Positions 8,954 to 17,996 of a DNA stretch of 64,000 nt are shown here, piece after piece. The position numbers and the translations under genes were made by a program. The notes beneath the pieces were generated by a model. The model did not search any database. It was not told where the DNA came from and saw only the letters and a program-made list of their open reading frames with translations. Source of the DNA: Halovibrio salipaludis (GTDB lineage Bacteria; Pseudomonadota; Gammaproteobacteria; Pseudomonadales; Oleiphilaceae); assembly GCF_002286965.1 (NCBI RefSeq), contig NZ_NSKD01000001.1, positions 62,001-126,000 of the forward strand, in the 5' to 3' direction. Every line of letters starts with the position of its first letter. Position 1 is the first letter of the stretch.

Positions 8954-9259
8954 TCAGTCCTGCCGGTCGCTGGATTTGAACATGTCGAGCATGCGGTCGG
9001 TCACCACATAACCGCCGGCCGCATTACCCGCGCCCAGAAGCACGCCGATGAAACCAATGGTCTGCTCCAGCGGTGTGGCGGCATTGAGCAGGGCCCAGAT
9101 GGCGCCCACCACCACGATGCCGTGCACGAAGTTGGAGCCGGACATCAGCGGCGTATGCAGGATCGCCGGTACCCGTCCGATGATCTCGTAGCCGGTGAAG
9201 GCCGCCAGCATGAAGATATAGAGCGCAACAAAGCCGGTAATGGCCGTGGTGGCGTCCAT
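8954..9259 (-). CDS. pntAB: NAD(P) transhydrogenase subunit alpha, membrane part (PntAB type)
   Basis: This protein of about 101 residues has three predicted membrane helices and matches the C-terminal membrane segment that is fused to PntA in Escherichia coli. Conserved elements include FTGYEIIGRVPAILHTPLMSG and the GAGNAAGGYVVTDRML tail. The start MDATTAITG at 9259 lies two bases after the pntAA stop. A longer frame starting at 9325 would overlap pntAA with non-conserved residues, so it was not used. Splitting the alpha subunit into two genes is the usual arrangement in many proteobacteria. Confidence 0.93.
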   Translation of the reverse strand: MDATTAITGFVALYIFMLAAFTGYEIIGRVPAILHTPLMSGSNFVHGIVVVGAIWALLNAATPLEQTIGFIGVLLGAGNAAGGYVVTDRMLDMFKSSDRQD

Positions 9260-9261
9260 GA

Positions 9262-10386
9262 TCAGTCCCCCCTGACGGCTTCGGCCGCCGCTTCGTTCCG
9301 GATTTCGCCCGCGTGCGTGAGGCACGACCGGGCAATGACCTCATCCTCCCAGTTGAGCTGGATCTCGCCGTCCTCGACGATCAGCCCCAGGAAGTTGAGC
9401 AGGTTCTTGGCATAGAGCTCGGAAGCATGCTCGGCCAGCAGACTGGGTACGTTCAGGGGCGCCACGATGGAGATGCTGCCCTCCTCCACCGTTTCCCCCG
9501 GTCTGGTCAGTGGTGTGTTACCGCCCCCGTCGGCGGCCAGATCCACGATCACCGCCCCGGGTTTCATGCCGCGGATCTGCTCCTCGCTGAGCACCTTCGG
9601 GCTCTCCCGCCCCGGGATATTGGCGGTGGTGATCACCGCATCCGCATTCTGGACATGGCGTGTCACCACTTCAGCCGCCTGGGCTTTCTCCTCATCGGTC
9701 AGCTCCCGGGCATAACCGCCCTCGCCAGTCGCGGAGACCCCGGTGTCCACGAACTTCGCGCCCAGCGATTCCACCTGCTCCGCGGCCTCGCTGCGCACGT
9801 CATAGCCTTCCACCATGGCTCCCAGGCGCCGTGCGGTGGCAATGGCCTGCAGCCCGGCGACACCGGCACCGATGACCAGCACCTTGGCCGGGCGGATGGA
9901 CCCCACCGCCGTGGTCATCATGGGCAGGATACGATGCAGGTTGGTCGCCGCCAGAAGCCCGCCGTAATAGCCCGCCAGGGCGGCCTGGGTGGAGAGCGCG
10001 TCCATGGCCTGGGCGCGCGTGATGCGTGGCACCAGGTCCATGGCAAAACAGGTGATCTCCTGCTCCATCAGGGCTTCCACGACCTTGGGCTCCCGGTGCG
10101 CGTAGACAAAGGACAGAAGGACACTGCCCTTTTTCATTTTCCGGATCTCGGACGGGCTGGGGGCCTGGACGCTGAGCACGATATCCGCCTTGCCCAGCTC
10201 CAGCTTCCCGACATGGATGCCGGCATCCTCATAGGCCTCGTCCGGAATCCGGGCCGCTTCACCAGCCCCTTTCTGGATCCGGACCTCGGTCCCCAGCTTT
10301 TCCAGCTTGGGCGCCACCGCGGGCACCACGGCCACCCGCTTTTCGTTGGCCCGTGTTTCCCGGGGCGCAGTGATGGTCACCGTCAT
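9262..10386 (-). CDS. pntAA: NAD(P) transhydrogenase subunit alpha, NAD-binding part
   Basis: This 374-residue cytoplasmic domain I binds NAD(H). The N-terminal KRVAVVPAVAPKLEKLG segment and the nucleotide-binding loop VIGAGVAGLQAIATARRLGA (about residues 170-189) are typical of the alanine dehydrogenase/PntA family, as is the RxxDxR-type segment VEGYDVRSEAAEQVESLGA. The ATG at 10386 has GGGAG a few bases upstream. It heads the pntAA-pntAB-pntB transcript. The promoter should lie in the roughly 100-base gap shared with the divergent periplasmic protein gene. Confidence 0.95.
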   Translation of the reverse strand: MTVTITAPRETRANEKRVAVVPAVAPKLEKLGTEVRIQKGAGEAARIPDEAYEDAGIHVGKLELGKADIVLSVQAPSPSEIRKMKKGSVLLSFVYAHREPKVVEALMEQEITCFAMDLVPRITRAQAMDALSTQAALAGYYGGLLAATNLHRILPMMTTAVGSIRPAKVLVIGAGVAGLQAIATARRLGAMVEGYDVRSEAAEQVESLGAKFVDTGVSATGEGGYARELTDEEKAQAAEVVTRHVQNADAVITTANIPGRESPKVLSEEQIRGMKPGAVIVDLAADGGGNTPLTRPGETVEEGSISIVAPLNVPSLLAEHASELYAKNLLNFLGLIVEDGEIQLNWEDEVIARSCLTHAGEIRNEAAAEAVRGD

Positions 10387-10489
10387 AGCGGCACTCCCTC
10401 GTTAGCAGGATGCTATCCTGAGCATGAAACGGTCGCGCACCTTCTGCCGGTGCGATACCCTGAGCATAGATGGAATTCCATGGAATATC

Positions 10490-11233
10490 ATGAAACCAGC
10501 CAACCGCAACCTGATTCTGATCTGTCTGTCACTGCTGCTGGCCGTACCGGCGGCACTCGCCGCTCCGGAAAGCCATGTGTTTGAACTGGAGAACCGGCGG
10601 GCTCAGACAGTTGTCCCGCAGCTGCGCAACCTCTACGGGGAAGAGATACAGCTCTCACCGGATGGCCAGAACCTGATGGTGCGCGCCGAGCCCGAGCAGC
10701 TCGCGGAGATCAAGACACTGCTCAGGCAGATCGACCAGCCGGTACGCCAGGTCCGGCTTTCCCTGCGCCACCGTGACATGGCATCGGGCGAAAATGATAA
10801 CCGCGGCAGCAAGCGTGTCTACAGCACCCGTAAGGACTCCACCCGATCCCTGGTGGTCCAGGACCAGCAGATCGCACAGATCTCGTCCGGCCGTATCGCA
10901 CGGCTGCCCGTGGCAGCGCGTGGTGGCAGGAACCCGATGGTGATTCTTGAGGAAGTGGATATGACCAGCGGCTTCCTGGTGCGCCCCTCGGTACTCAGTG
11001 AGGACCAGGTGGAACTGCACATCACGGCCATCCGCAAAGAGCCGGTACCTGGCCAGCCGGATTACGAAACCGCCGGGGTGGTCACCATCCGCAGGGTGAA
11101 CCCCGGCGAATGGGTCGAGCTGGGAGAGGAGCGCCGGAGTGCCCGTACGCAGCAGGGCAGCCGCGCCTACAGTACACAGTCAAAAGGCAGCCGACTCTGG
11201 GAAGTAAAGGTGAACGTGCTTCCGGCCCGCTGA
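10490..11233 (+). CDS. Exported secretin-N-domain-like protein
   Basis: This 247-residue protein starts at the ATG at 10490, followed by a signal peptide (hydrophobic stretch ending AVPAALAA). The next 75 residues, from SHVFELENRRAQ to LLRQIDQPVRQV, have the short N-domain fold found in secretins, here as a free-standing protein without the secretin channel. The middle is basic and serine-rich, and the C terminus is beta-rich with a WEVKVNVLPAR end. It may be a periplasmic accessory of a secretion or pilus system, but no such genes are nearby. It is divergent from pntAA and convergent with a J-domain gene. Confidence 0.6.
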   Translation: MKPANRNLILICLSLLLAVPAALAAPESHVFELENRRAQTVVPQLRNLYGEEIQLSPDGQNLMVRAEPEQLAEIKTLLRQIDQPVRQVRLSLRHRDMASGENDNRGSKRVYSTRKDSTRSLVVQDQQIAQISSGRIARLPVAARGGRNPMVILEEVDMTSGFLVRPSVLSEDQVELHITAIRKEPVPGQPDYETAGVVTIRRVNPGEWVELGEERRSARTQQGSRAYSTQSKGSRLWEVKVNVLPAR

Positions 11234-11252
11234 GTACCGCCGGAAACCCGCT

Positions 11253-11756
11253 TTACCGCAGGGTCTTCAGCAGCACCTCCTTGGCCTCGTTCACCCTCGC
11301 AGCCAGCTCATCACTGCCCCCGTGGTCCGGATGCACCTTCTGGATCAGCCGCCGGTGGGCCTTCACGATCTCATCCCGGCCGGCATCCGCGGGCACGTTG
11401 AGCACATCACGGGCCTGTTCCGGATCCATGCGGCCCGAGTTGGTCGGTGGCGCCTGTTGGCCATTGTCGCGCTCCTGACCGGTATCCGTGCTGCCCCCGG
11501 CATTACGGATGCGTCGCCACAACAGCCAGAGCTGGAAGGCGCGCCAGCCACGGTGCGCAAAGGGCACGAGCGCCGCCAGCAGTCCTCCAATCACATGCAG
11601 CCGGCCGGTGACCACCAGCAGGGTACAGAGGGCACCCACGGCCACCGCCATCCCCCAGAACAGCCCCTTGCGCTTTTCCGCCGGATCCAGACGCGCCCAC
11701 TGGCGCAGCAGCAGGAACAGCAGAACGGTGAGAGCAAGGCCGAGGATCAGATGCAT
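11253..11756 (-). CDS. Membrane-anchored J-domain protein
   Basis: This 167-residue protein has a hydrophobic N terminus (residues 1-18), a second hydrophobic region near 34-65, a variable linker, and a C-terminal J domain with VHPDHGG (HPD tripeptide) around residues 141-147. This plan matches the small TIM14/DjlC-like DnaJ proteins that recruit DnaK to the membrane. The ATG at 11756 (MHLILGL) begins the membrane segment; upstream in-frame starts overlap the divergent suhB leader and lack conservation. It faces suhB with about 95 bases between the two starts. Confidence 0.82.
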   Translation of the reverse strand: MHLILGLALTVLLFLLLRQWARLDPAEKRKGLFWGMAVAVGALCTLLVVTGRLHVIGGLLAALVPFAHRGWRAFQLWLLWRRIRNAGGSTDTGQERDNGQQAPPTNSGRMDPEQARDVLNVPADAGRDEIVKAHRRLIQKVHPDHGGSDELAARVNEAKEVLLKTLR

Positions 11757-11851
11757 TGGGTTTCCGTTTTTGTGGCCATACCGGGGGCCGGAGTACACTA
11801 CGCGGCAGACCGACCCGATCCGCCACATCCTACCAGAGGGACCGCACCTCA

Positions 11852-12667
11852 ATGCATGACGACCTGACCGCCATTACCGAATTCGCCGAGGAAACCGCCA
11901 TCCAGGCCGGGGAGCTCATCATCCAGGAGCGCCGCCAGGGCAGCATGGAGCACAACTATAAGGATGCCACCGAACTGGTGACCCAGGCGGACATCAAGGC
12001 GGACGAGTTCATCGCTCAGCGCATTCGTGACGCCTATCCCGGTCACCGCATCCTCTCCGAGGAAGCCATGCCGGATCTCACCCAGGCGGAAAACCTGGAT
12101 ACACCGCTATGGATCGTCGACCCCATCGACGGAACGGTGAACTACGCCTACGGCCATGCCCAGGTGGCGGTGTCCATCGCCTACGCGGAAGAGGGGCGGG
12201 TCCGGACCGGCGTGGTCCACTGTCCCTTCCAGCAGGAAACCTTCATGGCCACCCATGGCCAGGGGGCGCTGCTCAACCGCATGCCGATCGAAGTCTCCGG
12301 CGCCAGCAACCTGCGCCAGAGCCTGATCGCCACCGGCTTCCCCTACGGCAAGGATGAGATCCCGACCCTCATCCGGCGCCTGGAACGGGTACTCACCCAG
12401 TGCCGTGACATCCGGCGCATTGGCTCCGCCGCCGTGGACATCTGCTGGGTGGCCTGTGGCCGGCTGGATGGTTACTACGAGAGCGTCAGCCCCTGGGACT
12501 TCGCCGCCGCCCGGCTGATCGCGCTGGAAGCCGGTGCCAGCTGCGGGCATTTCTCGGCGGTACCGGACGGCTACCCCGAGGACCTCTGGGGGCGGGATAT
12601 CATCATCACCGCGCCCGGCATCCATTCGGCCCTCGGCGCATTACTCCCGGAGCCGGTGGCCGGGTGA
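11852..12667 (+). CDS. suhB: Inositol-1-monophosphatase / SuhB family
   Basis: This 271-residue magnesium-dependent phosphatase acts on inositol phosphates and related sugar phosphates; in Escherichia coli the same protein is also a factor in rRNA transcription antitermination. Metal-binding motifs are visible: LSEEAMP, then WIVDPIDGTVNYAYG (DPIDGT) and SPWDFAAARLIALEAG near the C terminus (WDFAA). The ATG at 11852 starts the conserved domain. The gene converges on the chemoreceptor with five bases between stops. A metabolic role is safe; the transcription role is inherited from the family only. Confidence 0.93.
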   Translation: MHDDLTAITEFAEETAIQAGELIIQERRQGSMEHNYKDATELVTQADIKADEFIAQRIRDAYPGHRILSEEAMPDLTQAENLDTPLWIVDPIDGTVNYAYGHAQVAVSIAYAEEGRVRTGVVHCPFQQETFMATHGQGALLNRMPIEVSGASNLRQSLIATGFPYGKDEIPTLIRRLERVLTQCRDIRRIGSAAVDICWVACGRLDGYYESVSPWDFAAARLIALEAGASCGHFSAVPDGYPEDLWGRDIIITAPGIHSALGALLPEPVAG

Positions 12668-12672
12668 GCACC

Positions 12673-14289
12673 TCAACGGATACGATTGGCCAGACTCGTG
12701 GCACTTGAGGCCATGGCCTCAAGCTCCGGTATCGTCTTCAGGTTGGCCTCAGAGGCCTCACTCATGGCCTCTGCCAGCTCAGACACCTCCGTGATGTTAC
12801 GGCTGATATCCTCGCTGGTGCTGGTCTGTTCCTCGGCAGCGGTAGCCACCTGGGTGGTCGCATCCCGGATCTCGTTCATGCGGGCATTGATGTCCGTAAT
12901 GATCTGCTGTACTTCCGAAACCTGTTGAACACACTCCTCGGTCACGGTTTCGCTCGCCTTCATATACTCGGTCGCCGCATCCGAGCCGGAAGCGATACTG
13001 CTTACTATCCCATCGATCTCACCGGTCGCCTCCTGGGTCTTGGCGGCAAGGTTACGCACCTCGTCCGCTACCACGGAAAAGCCGCGACCCGCCTCTCCGG
13101 CACGGGCAGCTTCAATGGCCGCATTCAACGCCAGCAGGTTGGTCTGGTCCGCGATCTCCCGGATCACTTCCATCACGCTGCTGACTTTCTTGTTGTTTTC
13201 CGCCAGGGCCACAACCGTCTCCGAGGTTGAGCGGACCTGCTCAGAAAGCCGGTTCATACTTGCCACGGACGTGGAGATGTTGGCATTGGCCCGATCCGTT
13301 TCTGAGGTGGTCTCATCCACACGTGTGGACACATTGGACGCATGCTGGGCCACCTCGCTGGCGGTTGAGGCCATCTCATTCATGGCCGTTGCCATCTGGT
13401 CGATCCGTTGCCTGGCCTGCTCCGAACGTTCGGCGACGTCCCGCGCCCCCGAACCCACCGTATCCCGGATGGTGGTCAGATCCGCAGCATTCGTCCGGGT
13501 GGTCTGCTGGATTTCATTCAGGAAGTCATGCAGCTTGCGCGTACCCTCGGCAAGCCGGCCGATCTCGTCCTGACGCTGCAGTGTGGGCTTCTCTCCCAGC
13601 TCACCGTCGCCCAGTTTCTCAAGCTGGCCCGCAATCAGCCGGGTCGGACGTATAACCTGGCGGTTGATCATCAGCGCGGTCACGATGGTCCCCAGCACCA
13701 CCGCCAACAGCAACGCCGCACCAGCCAGCATGGTATTACTCCGGGCACTGGATTCGAGACGACTGGCTTCACCAGTGGCCAGTTCACGGATCCGGTCTGT
13801 GGCATTGGTGATCAGTCGTGCGGGCTCACGGTCAATACCTGCAACCGCCGCATCGCCGGCGGTATGATCAAACCCCGAATCCTCGAATTCCTGGAAGCCT
13901 TCCCGGTACGCTTCACCCATGCGTTGGTGAGCCGTCTGGAATCGTTCCAGCAGATCCCTCGCCCGGGCGTCTTCCACCAGAGGCAGCAGCTCGTCCAGGC
14001 TTGCCTGGATATTCGCCTCCTGTTCCCTGAACTGGGACCAGTACTTCTCCCGCTGATCCTGTTCATGCCCCCGCAGCAGTACGTTCTTCCACTCCTGGAC
14101 CTGGGTCTTGAAGTCCGAGAGAACCCCTTGTGCCTCAATGGCTGCCCGCATATCCCGGGATGCAAGCTGGGAAAAGCTGTTGGTCAAACTGAGTGAGTAG
14201 GTCAGGTAGGCACCGGCTACCACGGCAACCACCAGGTTGACCACGATGATCACGGTGAGCACCTGACGGGCAATACTGCTGCGGATCAT
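12673..14289 (-). CDS. Methyl-accepting chemotaxis protein
   Basis: This 538-residue transmembrane receptor has a membrane helix at about residues 10-30 and a periplasmic four-helix ligand region to about 185. A second membrane helix around 190-210 leads to HAMP ([24 protein letters not shown]) and a long cytoplasmic coiled coil. The hairpin tip contains [20 protein letters not shown] and [15 protein letters not shown], the invariant CheA/CheW contact region. No C-terminal CheR pentapeptide is seen. The ligand cannot be told from the sequence. A sigma-28-like promoter lies upstream, fitting flagellar-class expression. Confidence 0.95.
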   Translation of the reverse strand: MIRSSIARQVLTVIIVVNLVVAVVAGAYLTYSLSLTNSFSQLASRDMRAAIEAQGVLSDFKTQVQEWKNVLLRGHEQDQREKYWSQFREQEANIQASLDELLPLVEDARARDLLERFQTAHQRMGEAYREGFQEFEDSGFDHTAGDAAVAGIDREPARLITNATDRIRELATGEASRLESSARSNTMLAGAALLLAVVLGTIVTALMINRQVIRPTRLIAGQLEKLGDGELGEKPTLQRQDEIGRLAEGTRKLHDFLNEIQQTTRTNAADLTTIRDTVGSGARDVAERSEQARQRIDQMATAMNEMASTASEVAQHASNVSTRVDETTSETDRANANISTSVASMNRLSEQVRSTSETVVALAENNKKVSSVMEVIREIADQTNLLALNAAIEAARAGEAGRGFSVVADEVRNLAAKTQEATGEIDGIVSSIASGSDAATEYMKASETVTEECVQQVSEVQQIITDINARMNEIRDATTQVATAAEEQTSTSEDISRNITEVSELAEAMSEASEANLKTIPELEAMASSATSLANRIR

Positions 14290-14331
14290 GATTGCAAAGC
14301 CTCCTGGTCAACTGGTACCTGCAGAATCAGT

Positions 14332-14358
14332 GTATCGGCTGGTTAAGAATAGAATTGA
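14332..14358 (-). promoter_or_regulatory. Sigma-28 (FliA)-type promoter of the chemoreceptor
   Basis: On the minus strand a GCCGATAC -10 element (consensus GCCGATAA, 7 of 8) is preceded by exactly 11 bases and then TCAATTCT, a 5 of 8 match to the TAAAGTTT -35 element. It ends 43 bases before the chemoreceptor start. The spacing is the canonical one. Confidence 0.6.
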
Positions 14359-14410
14359 GCGCGGAATTACGAAAATGCGGTAACCCGGGCGCCTCCGACA
14401 GGGGCGGGGA

Positions 14411-15433
14411 TCAGGGGGTGTGTGTTTCCGGCGTGAACGCCGCGAGGGGATGCTCGGAGCTGATCCGCAGATGCACGGGTGCGCCCACAGCCAGGTCGAG
14501 CTCGTGGTTGGTGCGCACCCGCAGCGCCTCGCCGTCGCAGACGCGGATGGCATAGAGCCGGGTCTCGCCCTCATACCGGCGCCACTCGACCACACCATTA
14601 CCATCCCGCGAGGGCACCACCGTCAGGTCATCCGGGCGAACCATCAGATCCACTTTCTCGCCACTGGCGCCCTGGGTGATGGCCGGCGCGCTGCCAAGCG
14701 GTGTCGCCACCAGAGATCCGTCCCGGTGGCCGCGCACGAAAGCCGCCTCTCCCAGAAACTGGGCGGCGAACCGGCTTGTGGGCTGGCTGAAGCACTGCTC
14801 CGGGGTATCGAGCTGTTCCAGGCGGCCGTTATTGAGAACCCCCAGACGGTCCCCCACCGAAAGCGCCTCCTCCTGGTCATGGGTCACCCAGAGCGCCGGC
14901 ACACCGGCCTCCTTGAGGGCCGTTCGGATATCCCAGCGCAGCGTGTCCTTGAGGGCTGCATCCAGGTTGGACAGCGGCTCATCCAGAAGCATCAGCTGGG
15001 GCTCGTGGGCCAGTGCCCGGGCCAGGGCGACACGCTGTTTCTGCCCACCGGAAAGGCGCTCCGGCATGGCATCGGCCAGTGCTGTGAGCCCAAGCCGCTC
15101 CAGCCACTCATGGGCCGGCCGGCGATCACTGAGACGGAAGGCGACATTGTCGATGACGCTGAGGTGGGGAAACAGCGCGAAGTCCTGGAACACCATCCCG
15201 ACCCGCCGCTTCTCCGGCGGTACATCCCGCTTCGGCGTAATCCGCTGATCCCCGAGCACGATCTCCCCCGCATCCGGGCGCACCAGCCCGGCGAGTGTAC
15301 GCAGCACCGTGGTTTTGCCACAGCCGGTCGGCCCCACGAGCATCAGGATCTCATCCGCGCCCAGACTGAAAGACAGATCCGCCAGTACCGGTGTCTGACC
15401 GTAGGCAAGGCTCAGGTTGCGAACATCCAGCAT
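14411..15433 (-). CDS. fbpC: Iron(III)-type ABC transporter ATP-binding protein
   Basis: This 340-residue ATPase has Walker A GPTGCGKTT, signature LSGGQKQRVALARALA, Walker B LMLLDEPLSNLDA, the switch histidine in WVTHDQEEAL, and a C-terminal TOBE-like regulatory domain of about 100 residues. It powers the FbpB permease 2 bases upstream. The C-terminal extension is typical of the ferric-iron and other anion/cofactor importers of this class. Assignment to iron comes from the Fur-like box and subunit types in the operon; thiamine or putrescine importers of the same family are less likely. Confidence 0.88.
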   Translation of the reverse strand: MLDVRNLSLAYGQTPVLADLSFSLGADEILMLVGPTGCGKTTVLRTLAGLVRPDAGEIVLGDQRITPKRDVPPEKRRVGMVFQDFALFPHLSVIDNVAFRLSDRRPAHEWLERLGLTALADAMPERLSGGQKQRVALARALAHEPQLMLLDEPLSNLDAALKDTLRWDIRTALKEAGVPALWVTHDQEEALSVGDRLGVLNNGRLEQLDTPEQCFSQPTSRFAAQFLGEAAFVRGHRDGSLVATPLGSAPAITQGASGEKVDLMVRPDDLTVVPSRDGNGVVEWRRYEGETRLYAIRVCDGEALRVRTNHELDLAVGAPVHLRISSEHPLAAFTPETHTP

Positions 15434-15435
15434 GA

Positions 15436-16953
15436 TTACCCCTTATTCTCTGCAAGGCCCGCTTTCAGGCCCCGCTCACCACTGACCATCAACACCAGCG
15501 CCACCCCTGAGATCACTACCAGAAGCAGGCCCGGAACGCCGGCACGGCCGAAGTACCCAGCCTCATAGACGCGCCAGAGCTCCGTGGCCAGGGTGTCGAA
15601 CCCGGTCGGGCGCAGCATCAGTGTTGCGGGCAACTCGCGCATCGCCTCCAGAAATACCAGCGCCCCTCCGGCCACCACGCCCCGCAGGGTCAGCGGCAGG
15701 CTCACGCGGCGGAAGGCTTCCCAGCGGGAGGCCCCCAGAAGGCGGGCGGCATGGGTCATGTTGTCGTCCACCCGTTCCGCCGTGGAGCGCACCGCGCCCA
15801 CCGCCAGCGGCAGGAACCGCAGCATGTAGGCCAGCACCAGAAGGAACAGGGTCTGGTAAAGCACCGGCACCCTGAGCCCGAGATGGACCAGGGCCGTACC
15901 CATGACGATGCCGGGCACCCCGAAACCGAAATAGGTCAGCCGGTCCATGACCCGGCCCGCAGGCCCTGAAAGCGCCGCATACGCGACCGGCAGCGCCAGC
16001 AGAACCGCCCCGAGTGCCGCCAGGGCAGCTGCCCAGGCCGAATTGACCGCCGTCATGGGGTTAAAACCGGCCAGACCATCACGCGCGATCCAGATACCGA
16101 AAAGGGCCAGAGGCAGCCCCACCGCAAGGGCAAAGACCAGCAGCGCCAACCCCATCATACCAGCTCCGGAGAGGGTGCCGGGGGCCACAACCAGCGTGCG
16201 GCCGGGCCGTTCCTGCTCTGTTCCGAAGCGGCTTTCCAGGAACAGGATCAGCCCCACAATCACCAGCAGGTGCAGTGACAGCATCGCGGCCTGGCTGAGA
16301 CCAAAGGCATTGTATTCAACAAAGATCACACGGGTGAACGTGTCCACGCCCATGATAGCCGGCGTGCCGAAATCCGAGAGCGTGTAGAGCGCCGCCAGCA
16401 GCGCGCCCGCCGCGATGCCCCGGCGCACCCGGGGCAGAACTGCCCGCCACAGGGCCTGCGGCAACGACAGCCCCAGCGTACGCGCCGCATCCAGGACGCT
16501 GGCATCCAGCCCCCGCAGGGACGCCCGGGTGGTCAGCAGTACGAAGGGGAAGGTGTAGAGCGACATCACGACGGCCGCGCCGGTAAGACCACGGAGTTCC
16601 GGTGTCGGGATGCCCGTCAGCTGCTGAATCTCGCCCCCGGGCCCGAAAGCCGCATAGAACGTGAAAGCACCGATGTAGCTCGGCATCGCCAGCGGTGCCG
16701 CCAGCAGCGGCAACCAGAGACCACGCAGGGGAAGCCTGATGTAGGCGGTCATGACCGCCAGCGGCACACCCAGAAGGAGCGCCCCGGCAACCGTCAGCCC
16801 GGCCAGCGTCAGTGACTGCCCCAGCACGTCCAGCCAGTGGGGATCCCACAGGGTGTCAGCGCCGGCACCAAGATCCAGCAGGACCAGCAACGGCAGCACT
16901 GCCAGTATGGCAACAGGTGCGGCCAGCACATAGGAGACCGGCCAACGCCTCAT
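15436..16953 (-). CDS. fbpB: Iron(III)-type ABC transporter permease, duplicated form
   Basis: This 505-residue inner-membrane protein has about twelve helices in two homologous halves, each with a binding-protein-dependent transport EAA loop (first half RTLGLSLPQALWRAVLPR, second half RLLGASRWEAFRRVSLP). Fused, duplicated permeases of this length are the FbpB/SfuB class. The ATG overlaps the end of the solute-binding-protein gene by four bases. It is followed 2 bases later by the ATPase, so the three subunits form one translationally coupled set. Confidence 0.9.
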   Translation of the reverse strand: MRRWPVSYVLAAPVAILAVLPLLVLLDLGAGADTLWDPHWLDVLGQSLTLAGLTVAGALLLGVPLAVMTAYIRLPLRGLWLPLLAAPLAMPSYIGAFTFYAAFGPGGEIQQLTGIPTPELRGLTGAAVVMSLYTFPFVLLTTRASLRGLDASVLDAARTLGLSLPQALWRAVLPRVRRGIAAGALLAALYTLSDFGTPAIMGVDTFTRVIFVEYNAFGLSQAAMLSLHLLVIVGLILFLESRFGTEQERPGRTLVVAPGTLSGAGMMGLALLVFALAVGLPLALFGIWIARDGLAGFNPMTAVNSAWAAALAALGAVLLALPVAYAALSGPAGRVMDRLTYFGFGVPGIVMGTALVHLGLRVPVLYQTLFLLVLAYMLRFLPLAVGAVRSTAERVDDNMTHAARLLGASRWEAFRRVSLPLTLRGVVAGGALVFLEAMRELPATLMLRPTGFDTLATELWRVYEAGYFGRAGVPGLLLVVISGVALVLMVSGERGLKAGLAENKG

Positions 16954-17996
16954 AGCACTCCGGCGTCACGCATCAGGTCCAGCGTCGGACGCATGTCCGC
17001 AAGGCGGGTCAGCTCAAGCTCGGGTGGCTGGATGCGATCCTCCGACGGCAGCCCCTCGGGCAGGTCCACACCACTGACCATCGGGATCTCATACGCCTCG
17101 CTCGCCAGATAGGACTGGACCTCGGCGGTCAGCAGATAGCGGATGAAGTCCATGGCAAGAGGGCGCTCCGTCAGTGCCATGGCGCCGGAGGCATTCAGCA
17201 GTGAGCCGGCGTCATCACGGGTCATGGCGAGGGCGACGGGAGCGTCCGGCTGGCCGGACAGCAGCCGCAGCGTGTAGTAGTGGTTGGCCAGCCCCAGGTC
17301 CACCTCCCCCCTGGAAACCCCCATGACGACACCGAACTCACCCGCGTACTGCCGGGCCCGGGCTTTCATGCCCAGGAGCCACTCACGTGTCGCCTTTTCC
17401 CCTTCGAGCAGCCGCATGGCGGTGATGAAGGACTGGAACGAGCCATAGGCTGGCGCCCAGCCAACACTGAGGTCCGTCTCCGGCAGTGCCATGATGTCTT
17501 CGGGAATCTGCTCCAGGCTCAGACGATCACTGTTGAAGGGCAGTGTTCTGATCCGACCGGAGACAGGCACCCAGCTCTCATAGCGGAACCCCTCCCTCAG
17601 CCCGGCACCAAGTGCTTCGGGAACGGGCTGGGCAAGGCCGGCATCACTGACCAGCCCCAAGGATCCGGAATCCACCGCCCAGAACAGATCCGCCTGCCGG
17701 GCCCCGGCTTCCGCCTCCGCCACAATGGTGTTTGCCAGCGCCACCGTGGGGCCGCGGCGCACCTGCAGAGAGAGCCCCGGGTTGCGATCCCGGATGGCAT
17801 TGATGACGTCCTCATAGAGGCCGCCCTCGCCACGCCCCAGATAGAGTGTCAGCTCCCCCTCAAGCGCTGGCAGCGACTCAACGGAAAAGGGCGCCTCGCC
17901 CCTGCCGGCAGCCAGGCCTGGCAGAGGGAAAGCGCCCATAATACCGAGCGCGCCCAGGGCGCGCACAACATCCCTTCGGGTCACATCAGAACACAT
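16950..17996 (-). CDS. fbpA: Iron(III)-type ABC transporter periplasmic binding protein
   Basis: This 348-residue extracellular solute-binding protein has an N terminus (VTRRDVVRALGALGIMGAF) with a twin-arginine pair before a hydrophobic stretch, suggesting Tat rather than Sec export. The body has the FbpA-class layout, with LTLYLGRGEGGLYEDVINAI at the start and a VMGVSRGEVDLGLANHYYT region in the middle. The paired tyrosines (YYT) match the iron-coordinating position in FbpA relatives. The ATG at 17996 lies inside the end of the preceding gene (11-base overlap). Ligand identity is inferred from family and context. Confidence 0.85.
   Translation of the reverse strand: MCSDVTRRDVVRALGALGIMGAFPLPGLAAGRGEAPFSVESLPALEGELTLYLGRGEGGLYEDVINAIRDRNPGLSLQVRRGPTVALANTIVAEAEAGARQADLFWAVDSGSLGLVSDAGLAQPVPEALGAGLREGFRYESWVPVSGRIRTLPFNSDRLSLEQIPEDIMALPETDLSVGWAPAYGSFQSFITAMRLLEGEKATREWLLGMKARARQYAGEFGVVMGVSRGEVDLGLANHYYTLRLLSGQPDAPVALAMTRDDAGSLLNASGAMALTERPLAMDFIRYLLTAEVQSYLASEAYEIPMVSGVDLPEGLPSEDRIQPPELELTRLADMRPTLDLMRDAGVL

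Noticed and set aside
7596-9011. A 471-codon plus-strand open frame
   Set aside because: It is antisense to pntB and has low-complexity histidine/glutamine/glycine-rich content.
9313-10584. A 423-codon plus-strand open frame
   Set aside because: It is antisense to pntAA and runs into the start of the next gene in another frame.
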